From: Neobacillus sp. PS2-9
GTDB taxonomy: Bacteria; Bacillota; Bacilli; Bacillales; Cytobacillaceae
Assembly (NCBI RefSeq): GCF_030915525.1
Contig: NZ_CP133269.1
Coordinates: 1,513,001-1,577,000, forward strand
Length of the DNA: 64,000 bases
Reading direction: 5' to 3'
The position numbers and the translations under genes were made by a program. Within the stretch, counting starts at the first letter, position 1; the number at the start of each line of letters is the position of its first letter. Below are positions 17,965 through 28,226 of this stretch, in pieces. The notes under the pieces are model-generated. The model saw nothing but the letters and a program-made list of their open reading frames with translations. It made no database searches and was not told the origin of the DNA.

Positions 17965-19515
17965 TTATGTGGTAATAAACTTTCCTATCCACGGAATTCG
18001 TTTAAGCTCATCCTTTTTGATTAAACCAAAAATAAGGAGCAGGATTGAATAAGATAAGGTCATAGAAAAGGCTGCGAAAGAGACACGTATCACCAAATGT
18101 ATCTCTAATAAGATATTTTCGAAGAGCCAGTAGCCGCACCAAGCAGCTACTCCCATTGCTATGAATCCCTTCACATAGTCCCGGATATAAAAGGAAAATG
18201 AAACCTTCTTTAGAACTGTCGCGAAATGTAGACCCGTTACAAGGACAAAGCCAACGATAATTCCTAGTGCTGCCCCGGTAATGCCAAAGGAAGGCTGGGA
18301 AGCGAGTAGAAAAATGACGGCTGTTTTAACCACCGCACCAATTAAACTATTAATCATTGCTGCTCTTGCAAGGTTTAGTGCTTGGAGTACGGCTTGTAGT
18401 GGTCCTTGATAGTAATAAAAAAGGAAAAATGGTGCCATAATCTGAATGAAGTAAGATCCTTTGGCAGAACCGTACATAAGCTGCATGAGCGGGTCAGCGA
18501 GTACGTAAAGTACAATCACAGCAAGTCCTCCTGTTAAAAAGACGAACCTTAATGCTTGCTGGAGGCGATACTCAATTAATTTATGATTATTTTTCGAATT
18601 TGCCTCACTGATTGCCGGGACAAGGGAAGTAGCTAATGAAAAGGTAACAAAAGAAGGAAGCATTAATAACGGCATGGCATAGCCGGTTAAGGCACCGTAT
18701 TGTTTCGTTGCATTCACGGCAACTACCCCTGCAAGAGCTAAACTATGTGCTACTACAATCGGTTCAAAGAACCATGCAATCGAACCAATCATTCGGCTTC
18801 CCATAGTTGGAATGGCAATCTCCATTAAATCCTTAAAGGTTCGTTTTCCCTTATGGATAAATTGAAAGAAATCCTTTCTGAGCTTGAATCGTTTTTTTAA
18901 TTTAAACATAGTTAAAAGATAAATGAGTGATAGTAATTCCCCTAAAACCGAAGCCCCCATTGCTGCCGCTGCAGCGTATTCAACTCCATAAGGCAGGAAT
19001 GTTTTTGTTGCTGTTGCGATGATGGATATTCTTACAAATTGTTCTAATACTTGAGAGATGGCTGACGGGCGCATATTTTGGCGTCCCTGAAAGTATCCTC
19101 GTAAAACAGAAGAGACCGCAATAATAGGTAGTGCTGGTGCAATCGCCATGAGTGGATAATACGTTCTTGGGTCGGTAAAAAGTGTAGTGGATAAAAATGG
19201 CGCCAGTAAAATCATAGCAGGTGTGATAATAATTGATAATCCAATGGTTATGGCAAGGGAGACTACAAGTATTTTTTTTATTTCCGCATAATCCCGCCTT
19301 GCCTCAGCCTCTGCAATATTTTTAGAGATAGCTACTGGAAGCCCGAGTTGTGTAATCGTGACCACAAGAATAAACGTGGGATATGCCATCATATATAAAC
19401 CGACGCCTTCTTCACCAATACTGCGCGCTAGAACGATTCGATAAATAAAACCAAGTATCCTTGTAATAAATCCTGCAATTAATAGGATAAACGTCCCTTT
19501 TAAAAACTTCGACAT
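17965..19515 (-). CDS. spoVB: SpoVB, stage V sporulation flippase-like protein
   Basis: A polytopic MOP/MATE-like (polysaccharide transporter) membrane protein of about 516 residues with some 14 hydrophobic segments, beginning MSKFLKGTFILLIAGFITRILGF. SpoVB is needed for spore cortex formation and is thought to flip lipid-linked peptidoglycan precursors. Start ATG 19515 is chosen, with AAGGTGGG 8 bp upstream; the in-frame GTG 19527 lies within that ribosome site. A sigma-E-like promoter is present upstream. It is divergent from comN. Confidence 0.94.
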   Translation of the reverse strand: MSKFLKGTFILLIAGFITRILGFIYRIVLARSIGEEGVGLYMMAYPTFILVVTITQLGLPVAISKNIAEAEARRDYAEIKKILVVSLAITIGLSIIITPAMILLAPFLSTTLFTDPRTYYPLMAIAPALPIIAVSSVLRGYFQGRQNMRPSAISQVLEQFVRISIIATATKTFLPYGVEYAAAAAMGASVLGELLSLIYLLTMFKLKKRFKLRKDFFQFIHKGKRTFKDLMEIAIPTMGSRMIGSIAWFFEPIVVAHSLALAGVVAVNATKQYGALTGYAMPLLMLPSFVTFSLATSLVPAISEANSKNNHKLIEYRLQQALRFVFLTGGLAVIVLYVLADPLMQLMYGSAKGSYFIQIMAPFFLFYYYQGPLQAVLQALNLARAAMINSLIGAVVKTAVIFLLASQPSFGITGAALGIIVGFVLVTGLHFATVLKKVSFSFYIRDYVKGFIAMGVAAWCGYWLFENILLEIHLVIRVSFAAFSMTLSYSILLLIFGLIKKDELKRIPWIGKFITT

Positions 19516-19559
19516 GCTGATTCCCACCTTCTCAAAAAAGAAGAATTCATATACAATTA

Positions 19560-19589
19560 ACTATATGCCTAAGGGTGGACAAAGCATGA
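19560..19589 (-). promoter_or_regulatory. Candidate sigma-E promoter for spoVB
   Basis: On the minus strand TCATGCT (complement of 19583-19589), 15 bp, CATATAGT (complement of 19560-19567) gives five of seven and six of eight matches to the sigma-E boxes at correct spacing. spoVB is a mother-cell gene in B. subtilis. Confidence 0.5.
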
Positions 19590-19653
19590 CAAGTAGTAAG
19601 AGCTTTTTGTAAGGTTCAATTAATCAGGGGGTTTCCCCAAGGGGGCAGTTTGA

Positions 19654-19950
19654 ATGGATAATAGCCAGATATACGATCATTTTCGTATCCAAGTACAACC
19701 CGCATTAGCAAGTAAACTCTCTGAATTTCACTTGCTTGGATATGATTCTGTTTCGGAGAATGAGCTTTGGAATTTCTTAATAAAGAAAAAGTGGAAAAAA
19801 ATAAAGAATGAAATGAAACTATACGAGATTATCCAAGAAATTCTTTCTGTGAGAGTAAGTGATTATATGAGCTATGCAACCATTGAGGCATATAAAACTG
19901 TGGAGTTTTCTTTTGATGATGAGAATGAATTGAAAGAGTTATTGAAATAA
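19654..19950 (+). CDS. comN: ComN post-transcriptional regulator
   Basis: A 98-residue soluble protein (QIYDHFRIQVQPALASKLSEF, then YDSVSENELWNFLIKKKWKK). It matches the ComN (YrzD) family, described in B. subtilis as a post-transcriptional regulator of the comE competence operon. The place between spoVB and secDF is the same. ATG 19654 is preceded by AAGGGGG. It reads toward secDF, which has its own promoter in the gap. Confidence 0.88.
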   Translation: MDNSQIYDHFRIQVQPALASKLSEFHLLGYDSVSENELWNFLIKKKWKKIKNEMKLYEIIQEILSVRVSDYMSYATIEAYKTVEFSFDDENELKELLK

Positions 19951-19966
19951 TCCCACGTTTTTCAAA

Positions 19967-19995
19967 TTGACAGCTTTTCTTAGTTATTCCATAAT
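19967..19995 (+). promoter_or_regulatory. Sigma-A promoter for secDF
   Basis: TTGACA (19967-19972), 17 bp, CATAAT (19990-19995): a perfect -35 box and five of six at -10. Confidence 0.75.
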
Positions 19996-20090
19996 GGTAG
20001 CAGTGACTTTATTTTTATTATTATATAAGGCTTGTAAGAGTTTTTACGTAACAGTGCAAATGCACATGCACTAAGGAGGAACAATACATA

Positions 20091-22355
20091 ATGGTAAAAC
20101 GTAGTAGAATCATTGCTTTCTTTCTTGTGGTCCTTATTATTGGAAGCACAATGGGAGCAACAGCAAAGAACATTTTAAACAATATTAAGCTTGGACTAGA
20201 CCTTCAAGGTGGATTTGAGGTTTTGTACGAGGTTAAGCCAGCGAAGAAAGGTCAAAAAATTGACAAGGAAGTATTGGCCAGTACCGCTGAAGCACTGGAC
20301 AAGCGTATTAATGTTCTAGGTGTAAGTGAACCAAGTATTCAAATTGAAGGAAATAACCGGATTCGTGTTCAACTTGCTGGCGTTAAGGATCAAAACAAGG
20401 CCCGTGAAATTCTGTCAACACAAGCGAACTTAACCTTCCGCGATGCCAATGATCGTCTAATGATGGACGGATCAGATTTAAAGCAGGGTGGAGCTAAGCA
20501 GACATTTGACGAAAACGGAGCACCAAGTGTTTCTCTATCATTAAAGAGCGCTGATAAGTTCCGAAAAGTATCAGAAGAAATTATGAATATGGCTCCAAAT
20601 AACGTCCTAGTTATTTGGCTTGATTTTCAAGAAGGAAAAGATTCCTTTAAAAATGAGGTAACAAAACCAAATCCAACATATTTGTCAGCTCCAACTGTAA
20701 AGCAAATATTTAACCAAGATTCAGTTTCCATTGTTGGTAGCTTCACAGCTGAAGAAGCTAAAACATTGGCTTCGCTATTAAATGCAGGTTCATTACCAGT
20801 CAAGCTTAAGGAAGTGTATTCCACTTCTGTAGGAGCGAAGTTTGGTGAGCAAGCGTTAAATGATACGATTTTAGCAGGAATCATTGGTATTGCAATTATT
20901 TACCTATTCATGATTTTCTACTATCGTTTCCCTGGTTTCATCGCTACTGTTACATTATCCATTTATATTTATTTAGTTTTATTAATTTTTGATTGGATGA
21001 ATGGTGTTCTTACCCTACCGGGGATTGCCGCGATTATTCTAGGGGTGGGTATGGCTGTCGATGCCAATATTATTACCTATGAGCGAATTAAGGAAGAGAT
21101 TAAGGTTGGTAAATCTATTAAATCAGCTTTCCAAGCTGGTGAAAAAAATGCATTTACATCCATTCTTGACTCAAACTTGACTACCATCCTAACAGCCGGA
21201 GTGCTTTTCTTCTACGGGACAAGCTCTGTAAAAGGCTTTGCGACGATGTTAATTGTCAGTATCCTAATGAGTTTCTTAACCGCCGTTTACGGTTCACGAT
21301 TACTACTTGGGCTATGGGTTCACAGTGGAATCTTTAAAAAGAAACCAAGCTGGTTTGGTGTTAAACAATCAAATATTAAAAATATAGCTGAAAACTATGA
21401 TACGTTAGATCTTCCAACTCGATTTGACAAAATCGATTTTGTTAAGAATCGCAAGAAGTTTTTCATTTTATCAGGTGTTCTTCTTACAGCTGGTGTAATT
21501 ATACTTTTAGTTTTCCGTTTGAATCTTTCAATTGACTTTTCAAGTGGGACACGTGTAGAGGTATTATCTGATAAACCTCTTACTGTAGAAAAAGTAGAAA
21601 GTGCTTTTAAAAAGCATGACTTGAAACCTGATGATATCGTTATCTCTGGCGACAAAAAGGAAATTGGCGCGGCAAGAATGATTGGTGTTTTATCAAAAGA
21701 TGAAATTGCCGAGTTGAAATCAGATTTTAAAAAGGAATTTGGTTCTGAGCCAAATGTTAGTACAGTTTCTCCTACCGTTGGTAAAGAATTGGCCAAGAAC
21801 GCACTTATTGCTCTGCTAATCGCTTCAATAGGGATTATTATTTATGTAAGCATTCGCTTTGAATTGGCGATGGCGATTGCTGCGATTGCTTCGTTACTGC
21901 ACGATGCATTCTTTATGGTTGCTTTCTTTAGTATCACGAGACTAGAAGTGGATTTAACGTTTATTGCAGCTGTTCTAACCATTGTTGGTTACTCAATCAA
22001 CGATACCATTGTTACCTTTGACCGTATGCGTGAAAACATGCATAAGAAAAAACGCTTAAGAACATTCCAAGACATTGCTGATGTTGTGAATGTAAGTATT
22101 CGCCAAACATTAACTCGCTCCTTTAACACAGTATTAACTGTTTTAATTACAGTTTTAGCAATGATGATATTTGGTGGAGAATCCATTCGTAACTTCAATA
22201 TTGCTTTGTTTGTAGGACTAATTGTAGGTGTTTACTCTTCTGTATTTATTGCAGCTTCTTTATGGGTTGTGTTTAAATCTAGAGAATTAAATAAAAAAGG
22301 CGTCATTAAAACGGTGAAAGAAAAGAAAAAATACTCTGATCAACCACAGGTGTAA
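20091..22355 (+). CDS. secDF: Protein translocase SecDF (fused SecD and SecF)
   Basis: Proton-driven accessory motor of the Sec translocon. One 754-residue chain holds both halves, as in Bacillus. The SecD half (1-425) has one TM, the P1-type extracytoplasmic domain (KLGLDLQGGFEVLYEV) and five TMs with GVGMAVDANIITYERI; the SecF half (about 440-735) starts DFVKNRKKFFILSGVLL and has LTIVGYSINDTIVTFDRMRE. The acidic residues within those membrane motifs (D in DANI and in NDTIV) are the expected proton-path sites. The start ATG 20091 follows AAGGAGG. It is monocistronic between a promoter and a terminator. Confidence 0.97.
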   Translation: MVKRSRIIAFFLVVLIIGSTMGATAKNILNNIKLGLDLQGGFEVLYEVKPAKKGQKIDKEVLASTAEALDKRINVLGVSEPSIQIEGNNRIRVQLAGVKDQNKAREILSTQANLTFRDANDRLMMDGSDLKQGGAKQTFDENGAPSVSLSLKSADKFRKVSEEIMNMAPNNVLVIWLDFQEGKDSFKNEVTKPNPTYLSAPTVKQIFNQDSVSIVGSFTAEEAKTLASLLNAGSLPVKLKEVYSTSVGAKFGEQALNDTILAGIIGIAIIYLFMIFYYRFPGFIATVTLSIYIYLVLLIFDWMNGVLTLPGIAAIILGVGMAVDANIITYERIKEEIKVGKSIKSAFQAGEKNAFTSILDSNLTTILTAGVLFFYGTSSVKGFATMLIVSILMSFLTAVYGSRLLLGLWVHSGIFKKKPSWFGVKQSNIKNIAENYDTLDLPTRFDKIDFVKNRKKFFILSGVLLTAGVIILLVFRLNLSIDFSSGTRVEVLSDKPLTVEKVESAFKKHDLKPDDIVISGDKKEIGAARMIGVLSKDEIAELKSDFKKEFGSEPNVSTVSPTVGKELAKNALIALLIASIGIIIYVSIRFELAMAIAAIASLLHDAFFMVAFFSITRLEVDLTFIAAVLTIVGYSINDTIVTFDRMRENMHKKKRLRTFQDIADVVNVSIRQTLTRSFNTVLTVLITVLAMMIFGGESIRNFNIALFVGLIVGVYSSVFIAASLWVVFKSRELNKKGVIKTVKEKKKYSDQPQV

Positions 22356-22362
22356 ACATTTA

Positions 22363-22389
22363 AAAACCGCAGACCATCTGCGGTTTTTT
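22363..22389 (+). terminator. Intrinsic terminator of secDF
   Basis: Perfect 10-bp stem AAAACCGCAG / CTGCGGTTTT with a 5-nt loop and a T tail. Confidence 0.93.
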
Positions 22390-22396
22390 CTTTTGA

Positions 22397-22425
22397 TTGA
22401 AACAGAGTTGTTCCTCCTGTATAAT
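22397..22425 (+). promoter_or_regulatory. Sigma-A promoter for recJ-apt
   Basis: TTGAAA (22397-22402), 17 bp, TATAAT (22420-22425): perfect -10 and five of six at -35, 27 bp before the recJ start. Confidence 0.8.
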
Positions 22426-22452
22426 AATAAAGTCTGAGGGGTGAACACACGT

Positions 22453-24816
22453 ATGTTAAAGTCGAAAACAAGATGGATTGTTCGCAAATCTGATAACCAT
22501 CTAGTTAAACAACTGGAAAATGAATTAAAGATAACACCTCTAGTTGCGTCACTACTTGTCAATCGTGGTTTAGATACCGTAGAATCTGCACGGTATTTTT
22601 TATTTGGTAAGGAAGAATTTCATGATCCTTTTCTCTTAAAAGGAATGGATATCGCGGTTAATAGAATTCGTGGTGCGATTGAAAAACAAGAACCTATTCT
22701 CATTTTCGGCGACTATGACGCGGATGGTGTAAGCAGCACCTCGGTGTTAATGATGACACTGCGTGACCTTGGTGCAAATGTACAATTTTATATCCCGAAT
22801 CGTTTTACAGAGGGATATGGACCGAATGAACGTGCATTCCGTCATGCTGCGGAATCTGGAATAAACTTAATTATAACTGTGGATACAGGAATATCAGCTG
22901 TGCATGAAGCGTCGATAGCAAAAGAGCTTGGTATGGACCTTATTATTACGGATCACCATGAGCCGGGTCCTGTTCTACCAGAAGCCCTTGCAATCATTCA
23001 TCCGAAGCTGCCTGATAGCATTTATCCTTTCCGGGAACTGGCCGGGGTAGGGGTTGCATTTAAACTTGCCCATGCATTGTATGGTGAAGTGCCGGAGCAT
23101 TTATTTGAAATTGCCGTCATCGGTACGATTGCCGACTTAGTATCCTTAACGGAGGAAAACCGCCTCATTGCAAAAAAGGGCTTAGAAAAGCTGAAAGTAA
23201 CGCAAAATGTTGGACTTAAAGCTATTTTTAAATTAGCTGGAGTAGACCCTACAGCTATTAATGAGGAAACGATAGGTTTTACACTCGCCCCAAGGATTAA
23301 TGCAGTTGGGAGATTAGAAGATGCAGATATGGCAGTTCAACTGATTCTGACAGATGATCCTGAAGAAGCGCACCAGCTAGCGGTAGAAATGGATGCGTTG
23401 AACAAGACAAGGCAAACCATCGTAAATGAAATCACTGCTGAAGCGATTGAAATCGTTGAAAAAAATTACCCGGTTGACAGCAATAAAGTCCTTGTCATTG
23501 GGAAGGAAGGCTGGAATGCAGGAGTAGTAGGAATTGTTGCATCCAGACTGGTTGATAAGTATTATCGTCCAACCATTATTTTATGCTTTGACTCAGAAAA
23601 GGGCATTGCAAAAGGTTCAGCCCGAAGTATAGAGGGTTTTGACCTTTTTAAAAATTTATCGACATGTAGAGATATTCTGCCTCATTTTGGCGGACATCCA
23701 ATGGCTGCTGGAATGACTTTAAATCTCGATAATGTAGCAGACCTTCGAGAGCGGCTTAATAGCCTTGCAGAAGACCAGCTAACGGATGAGCACCTTATCC
23801 CGGTCACCTATCTAGACGAAGAAGTTCGTCTTGAAGATGTTCATCTATCTTCATTAGATGAAATGAACTTACTTTCTCCTTTTGGTATGGACAACCCCAA
23901 ACCAAAAGTTTTAATAAATAATGTTGATATTGCCAGTATGAGAAAAATTGGTAGTGAGCAAAATCATCTTAAGGTTTTGGTAAATGAGGATGGTTCCAAT
24001 CTAGATGGGATTGGCTTTGGACTAGGAGCTTTAGTAGATCAAATCTCTCCTGCCTCGAAAATTTCATTAATTGGAGAATTATCTATTAATGAATGGAACA
24101 ATATACGTAAACCACAAATCTTTATCCACGATCTCGCAGTTGAATCGTGGCAGTTATTTGACTATCGCGGGCAAAAGCGAATCAACCATATCGCCCAAAC
24201 GGTACCTTCCGAAAACAGAAAGCTTATTGTGTTCAATAAGGAGCATCTTGATAAAATAAACGCAAGCTTCCTGCCGGACACCACCTTCATTCAAACAAAA
24301 GAAGAAGCAGAGGCCTTTGACGGACATCATGCAAATATCGTCCTGGTGGACTTCCCACCATCAATGGAAATCCTATCTGATTTGTTTAAAGGGAAACAAC
24401 CAGCAAGGATTTATGCCTATTTTTATAAAGAATCCAGTGATTTTTTCAGTACTGTACCGACTCGTGATCACTTTAAATGGTTCTATGCATATTTGTTAAA
24501 AAAGGGACCATTAGACCTTAATCGTCACGGAGATGTCATTGCCAAGCACCGCGGCTGGTCGCAGGAAACAATTATCTTTATGTCAAAGGTGTTTTCTGAA
24601 CTGGATTTTGTTACAATAAACAATGGATTTATCACTTTGAATAATCAAACGCAGAAGCGTGAATTAACTGACTCAAGAACTTATCAAATCAAACAGAAAC
24701 AGTACGCTCTTGAAAAGGATTTACTGTTTTCATCCTTCCAGGAATTAAAAAACTGGTTCGATCAAATGATTCATGAGTCAGTTGAGACTGAGGAGGCAAT
24801 TAAAGAATGGATTTAA
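22453..24816 (+). CDS. recJ: Single-stranded-DNA-specific exonuclease RecJ
   Basis: 5' to 3' ssDNA exonuclease in recombination and mismatch repair. 787 residues, as in B. subtilis. DHH phosphoesterase core: DYDADGVSS (about residue 90) and DHHEPG (about 170) provide the Mn-binding Asp and His residues; DHHA1 contains [12 protein letters not shown] and [10 protein letters not shown]; an OB fold and a long C-terminal domain follow. Start ATG 22453 is chosen over GTG 22441, which lies in the GAGGGGTGA ribosome site. The last 10 bp overlap apt. Confidence 0.96.
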   Translation: MLKSKTRWIVRKSDNHLVKQLENELKITPLVASLLVNRGLDTVESARYFLFGKEEFHDPFLLKGMDIAVNRIRGAIEKQEPILIFGDYDADGVSSTSVLMMTLRDLGANVQFYIPNRFTEGYGPNERAFRHAAESGINLIITVDTGISAVHEASIAKELGMDLIITDHHEPGPVLPEALAIIHPKLPDSIYPFRELAGVGVAFKLAHALYGEVPEHLFEIAVIGTIADLVSLTEENRLIAKKGLEKLKVTQNVGLKAIFKLAGVDPTAINEETIGFTLAPRINAVGRLEDADMAVQLILTDDPEEAHQLAVEMDALNKTRQTIVNEITAEAIEIVEKNYPVDSNKVLVIGKEGWNAGVVGIVASRLVDKYYRPTIILCFDSEKGIAKGSARSIEGFDLFKNLSTCRDILPHFGGHPMAAGMTLNLDNVADLRERLNSLAEDQLTDEHLIPVTYLDEEVRLEDVHLSSLDEMNLLSPFGMDNPKPKVLINNVDIASMRKIGSEQNHLKVLVNEDGSNLDGIGFGLGALVDQISPASKISLIGELSINEWNNIRKPQIFIHDLAVESWQLFDYRGQKRINHIAQTVPSENRKLIVFNKEHLDKINASFLPDTTFIQTKEEAEAFDGHHANIVLVDFPPSMEILSDLFKGKQPARIYAYFYKESSDFFSTVPTRDHFKWFYAYLLKKGPLDLNRHGDVIAKHRGWSQETIIFMSKVFSELDFVTINNGFITLNNQTQKRELTDSRTYQIKQKQYALEKDLLFSSFQELKNWFDQMIHESVETEEAIKEWI

Positions 24817-25319
24817 AGGAATTTATTACAATTGTGCCTGATTGGCCTAAGCCAGGAATTAAATTTAAAGACATTACCCCTTTAATGAATAATGGTGATG
24901 CATATAGATATGCAACAGACCAAATCGTTGAATATGCAAAAGATAGGCAAATCGACTTGATTGTAGGACCTGAAGCTCGTGGATTCATTATCGGTTGTCC
25001 TGTGGCTTATTCACTTGGTTTGGGGTTTGCCCCTGTTCGTAAAGAGGGTAAATTACCTAGAGAAACAATAAAAGTAAGCTATGGCCTTGAATATGGTAAA
25101 GATGTTCTAACAATCCATCAAGACGCTATTAAACCTGGTCAGCGTGTACTAATCACAGATGATTTGTTAGCGACAGGCGGCACGATTGAAGCAACCATCC
25201 AATTAGTGGAACAGCTTGGTGGAGTTGTTGCTGGTATCGCTTTCTTAGTTGAGTTAAGTTACTTAGATGGACGTAAAAAACTCGACGGTTATGATATATT
25301 AACATTAATGCACTATTAA
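24807..25319 (+). CDS. apt: Adenine phosphoribosyltransferase
   Basis: Salvages adenine with PRPP to AMP. 170 residues, the usual size, with the PRPP motif [16 protein letters not shown] (about 112-127), GPEARGFI (about 54-61) and [11 protein letters not shown]. It begins inside the end of recJ (10-bp overlap) with AGGAGG upstream, so it is probably coupled to recJ translation. recJ-apt-rel is the standard Bacillus order, but here rel has its own promoter after a terminator. Confidence 0.97.
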   Translation: MDLKEFITIVPDWPKPGIKFKDITPLMNNGDAYRYATDQIVEYAKDRQIDLIVGPEARGFIIGCPVAYSLGLGFAPVRKEGKLPRETIKVSYGLEYGKDVLTIHQDAIKPGQRVLITDDLLATGGTIEATIQLVEQLGGVVAGIAFLVELSYLDGRKKLDGYDILTLMHY

Positions 25320-25326
25320 ACCTGCT

Positions 25327-25358
25327 AGAGGGCACTCCGAAAACGAGTGCTCTCTTTA
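25327..25358 (+). terminator. Intrinsic terminator of apt
   Basis: Stem AGAGGGCACTC / GAGTGCTCTCT with a 7-nt loop followed by TTATAT. Confidence 0.8.
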
Positions 25359-25430
25359 TATAATTTCGGAGCTTCCGCTTCATTTTTTTCGACATATTTC
25401 TTTAAATTTTGGAAAAAAGCTTTCAATCTC

Positions 25431-25459
25431 TTTACATCTTCGTGATTTTTTCTGATAAT
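25431..25459 (+). promoter_or_regulatory. Sigma-A promoter for relA-dtd
   Basis: TTTACA (25431-25436), 17 bp, GATAAT (25454-25459), each five of six, leaving a leader of about 75 nt. Confidence 0.65.
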
Positions 25460-25541
25460 AGAAACAATCATTCTAAATTAGTAACAATTTTATACGAATA
25501 ACATTGAATAAATAAAATGAGATGAAAATAAAGGTGATTTC

Positions 25542-27737
25542 ATGGCGAATGATCAAGTGTTAACAGCCGACCAAGTCATCGACAAGACCCGCAACTATTT
25601 AAATGAGGAGCATGTTGCGTTAGTTAGGAAGGCGTATGAATTCGCCAAACATGCTCACCGTGAACAATATAGAAAATCAGGGGAACCGTACATTATTCAT
25701 CCCATACAGGTAGCTGGAATATTAGCTGACCTGGAGATGGATCCTGCAACGGTAGCAGCGGGTTTTCTTCATGATGTTGTTGAAGATACAACTGTGTCCT
25801 TAAAGGATATAGAAGTAGCTTTCAACGGCGAAGTGGCGATGCTTGTCGACGGTGTAACAAAATTAGGGAAAATTAAATATAAATCGCACGAGGAACAGCA
25901 GGCCGAAAACCACCGGAAAATGTTTGTTGCTATGGCTCAAGACATCCGTGTCATTTTGATTAAGCTGGCTGATCGTCTGCATAATATGCGGACACTAAAG
26001 CATCTTCCGCTGGAAAAACAACGTCGGATTTCAAATGAGACACTTGAAATTTTTGCACCTTTAGCACATCGTCTTGGTATTTCTAAGATTAAGTGGGAGT
26101 TGGAGGATACCGCATTACGATATTTAAATCCACAGCAATATTATCGGATTGTTAACTTAATGAAAAAGAAACGTGCGGAACGAGAGCAATATTTAGAAGA
26201 TGTTATCGATGAAGTAAAAAACCGAATGGGTGAAGTCTCCATTAAAGCAGAGTTGTCAGGCCGGCCAAAGCATATTTACAGCATTTATCGTAAAATGGCT
26301 TTGCAAAATAAGCAATTCAGCGAAATCTATGATTTACTTGCCGTTCGAATCGTAGTTAATAGCATTAAGGATTGTTATGCGGTCTTAGGAATCATTCACA
26401 CGTGCTGGAAGCCTATGCCAGGTCGATTTAAAGATTATATTGCGATGCCAAAGCCAAATATGTATCAATCCTTGCATACTACGGTAATTGGACCAAAGGG
26501 TGATCCGCTTGAAGTCCAAATCAGAACATATGAGATGCACCGTATTGCCGAGTTCGGGGTTGCGGCCCACTGGGCTTATAAAGAAGGAAAAGCGATTAGT
26601 GATAGCTCCACTTTTGAGCAAAAGTTAACATGGTTTAGGGAAATTCTTGAGTTCCAGAACGATACGGCTAATGCTGAAGAGTTTATGGAATCGTTAAAGA
26701 TTGACTTGTTCTCAGATATGGTTTTTGTGTTTACGCCAAAAGGTGATGTCATTGAATTGCCTTCAGGCTCTGTTCCGATTGATTTTGCCTATCGGATACA
26801 CTCTGAGATTGGGAATAAAACGATTGGGGCAAAAGTAAACGGCAAGATGGTTACCTTAGACTACCGTCTAAAAACAGGTGATATCATTGAAATTCTTACC
26901 TCCAAACATTCCTATGGACCAAGTCAGGATTGGTTGAAGCTTGCGCAAACCTCTCAAGCGAAAAATAAGATTCGCGCTTTCTTTAAGAAACAGCGCCGCG
27001 ATGAAAATGTCGACAAGGGTAAAGAGCTTGTCGAAAAGGAAATCCGTAACATGGAGTTTGATATTAAGGAAATTTTAACTCCGGATAACCTGAAAAAAGT
27101 CGTAGAGAAGTTTAATTTTTCAAATGAAGAGGATATGTATGCAGCAGTGGGTTATAACGGTGTCACTGCTTTACAAGTGGCAAACCGTTTAACTGAGAAA
27201 TGGCGTAAAAAGCGTGACAAGGAACAGTCGGCGAACATTGCCAACGCGATTACGGATTTAAAAGCTTTTCCTTCAACAAAAAAACGCGAATCAGGCGTTC
27301 GAGTACAAGGAATTGATAATTTATTAATCCGTTTGTCCAGATGCTGTAATCCAGTACCTGGCGATGAAATTGTTGGCTTTATTACAAAAGGGCGTGGTGT
27401 TTCTGTCCACCGCTCTGATTGTACGAATATAGATTCCAATGATGCCCAGTCTAGATTAATTCCGGTAGAGTGGGAATCATCCTTGAATGACCGGAAGGAA
27501 TATAATGTAGACATTGAAATTAGCGGGTATGATCGTAGAGGTCTACTGAACGAAGTCCTACAAGCTGTTAATGAGACAAAAACAAATATCTCAGCAGTAA
27601 CAGGCAAATCTGACCGCAATAAAATGGCTACCATTAGTATGTCTATTGCGATTCACAATGTCAGCCATCTGCAAAAGGTAGTCGACCGAATTAAGCAAAT
27701 CCCAGATATTTATTCGGTTCGCCGAATTATGAATTAA
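25542..27737 (+). CDS. relA: Bifunctional (p)ppGpp synthetase/hydrolase Rel
   Basis: Makes and degrades (p)ppGpp in the stringent response. 731 residues: an HD hydrolase domain (about 40-200, with [16 protein letters not shown] and HDVVEDT), a synthetase domain (about 230-345, with [13 protein letters not shown] and [12 protein letters not shown]), a TGS domain (about 390-455, [25 protein letters not shown]), a zinc-finger region with [10 protein letters not shown], and a C-terminal ACT domain. Both catalytic halves look intact, so this is the dual-function type. Start ATG 25542. Confidence 0.97.
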   Translation: MANDQVLTADQVIDKTRNYLNEEHVALVRKAYEFAKHAHREQYRKSGEPYIIHPIQVAGILADLEMDPATVAAGFLHDVVEDTTVSLKDIEVAFNGEVAMLVDGVTKLGKIKYKSHEEQQAENHRKMFVAMAQDIRVILIKLADRLHNMRTLKHLPLEKQRRISNETLEIFAPLAHRLGISKIKWELEDTALRYLNPQQYYRIVNLMKKKRAEREQYLEDVIDEVKNRMGEVSIKAELSGRPKHIYSIYRKMALQNKQFSEIYDLLAVRIVVNSIKDCYAVLGIIHTCWKPMPGRFKDYIAMPKPNMYQSLHTTVIGPKGDPLEVQIRTYEMHRIAEFGVAAHWAYKEGKAISDSSTFEQKLTWFREILEFQNDTANAEEFMESLKIDLFSDMVFVFTPKGDVIELPSGSVPIDFAYRIHSEIGNKTIGAKVNGKMVTLDYRLKTGDIIEILTSKHSYGPSQDWLKLAQTSQAKNKIRAFFKKQRRDENVDKGKELVEKEIRNMEFDIKEILTPDNLKKVVEKFNFSNEEDMYAAVGYNGVTALQVANRLTEKWRKKRDKEQSANIANAITDLKAFPSTKKRESGVRVQGIDNLLIRLSRCCNPVPGDEIVGFITKGRGVSVHRSDCTNIDSNDAQSRLIPVEWESSLNDRKEYNVDIEISGYDRRGLLNEVLQAVNETKTNISAVTGKSDRNKMATISMSIAIHNVSHLQKVVDRIKQIPDIYSVRRIMN

Positions 27738-27747
27738 GGAGTTTATC

Positions 27748-28191
27748 ATGAGAGTAGTTGTTCAACGGAGCAAAGCGGCCAAGGTCACCGTTGAAGGAAA
27801 AGTGACGGGGCAAATCACCAAAGGGCTGGTTCTGCTAGTAGGTGTTACACACGACGACAAGCAAGAGGATGCTGCCTACTTAGCTGACAAAATTGCAAAC
27901 CTTAGAATTTTTGAAGATGCAGATGAAAAGATGAATTATTCTTTATTAGATGTTGGGGGAGAGATTCTATCTGTTTCGCAATTTACCTTATATGGAGATT
28001 GCCGAAAGGGTAGAAGACCTAACTTTATGGATGCTGCAAAACCAGAGCAGGCAGTTGAGCTTTACGAAGCGTTTAACAACCTGCTCCGTGAAAAAGGCAT
28101 CCATGTGGAGACGGGTGTTTTTGGTGCCATGATGGATGTAGAATTAATTAATGATGGTCCAGTAACATTGATCGTTGAAAGTAAAGCATAA
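27748..28191 (+). CDS. dtd: D-aminoacyl-tRNA deacylase
   Basis: Removes D-amino acids from mischarged tRNAs. 147 residues with the two signature active-site motifs: SQFTLYGDC (about 78-86) and the cross-subunit Gly-cisPro motif in NDGPVTL (about 136-142). It lies 10 bp after relA, in the same transcript, and ends in a strong terminator that overlaps its stop codon. Confidence 0.97.
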   Translation: MRVVVQRSKAAKVTVEGKVTGQITKGLVLLVGVTHDDKQEDAAYLADKIANLRIFEDADEKMNYSLLDVGGEILSVSQFTLYGDCRKGRRPNFMDAAKPEQAVELYEAFNNLLREKGIHVETGVFGAMMDVELINDGPVTLIVESKA

Positions 28192-28226
28192 GAAAAGCTT
28201 GGCACAAATTCTGTGCCAAGCTTTTT
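28191..28226. terminator. Bidirectional terminator between dtd and the amidase
   Basis: Perfect stem AGAAAAGCTTGGCACA / TGTGCCAAGCTTTTTCT with a 5-nt loop; A-rich and T-rich flanks serve both convergent genes. Confidence 0.92.
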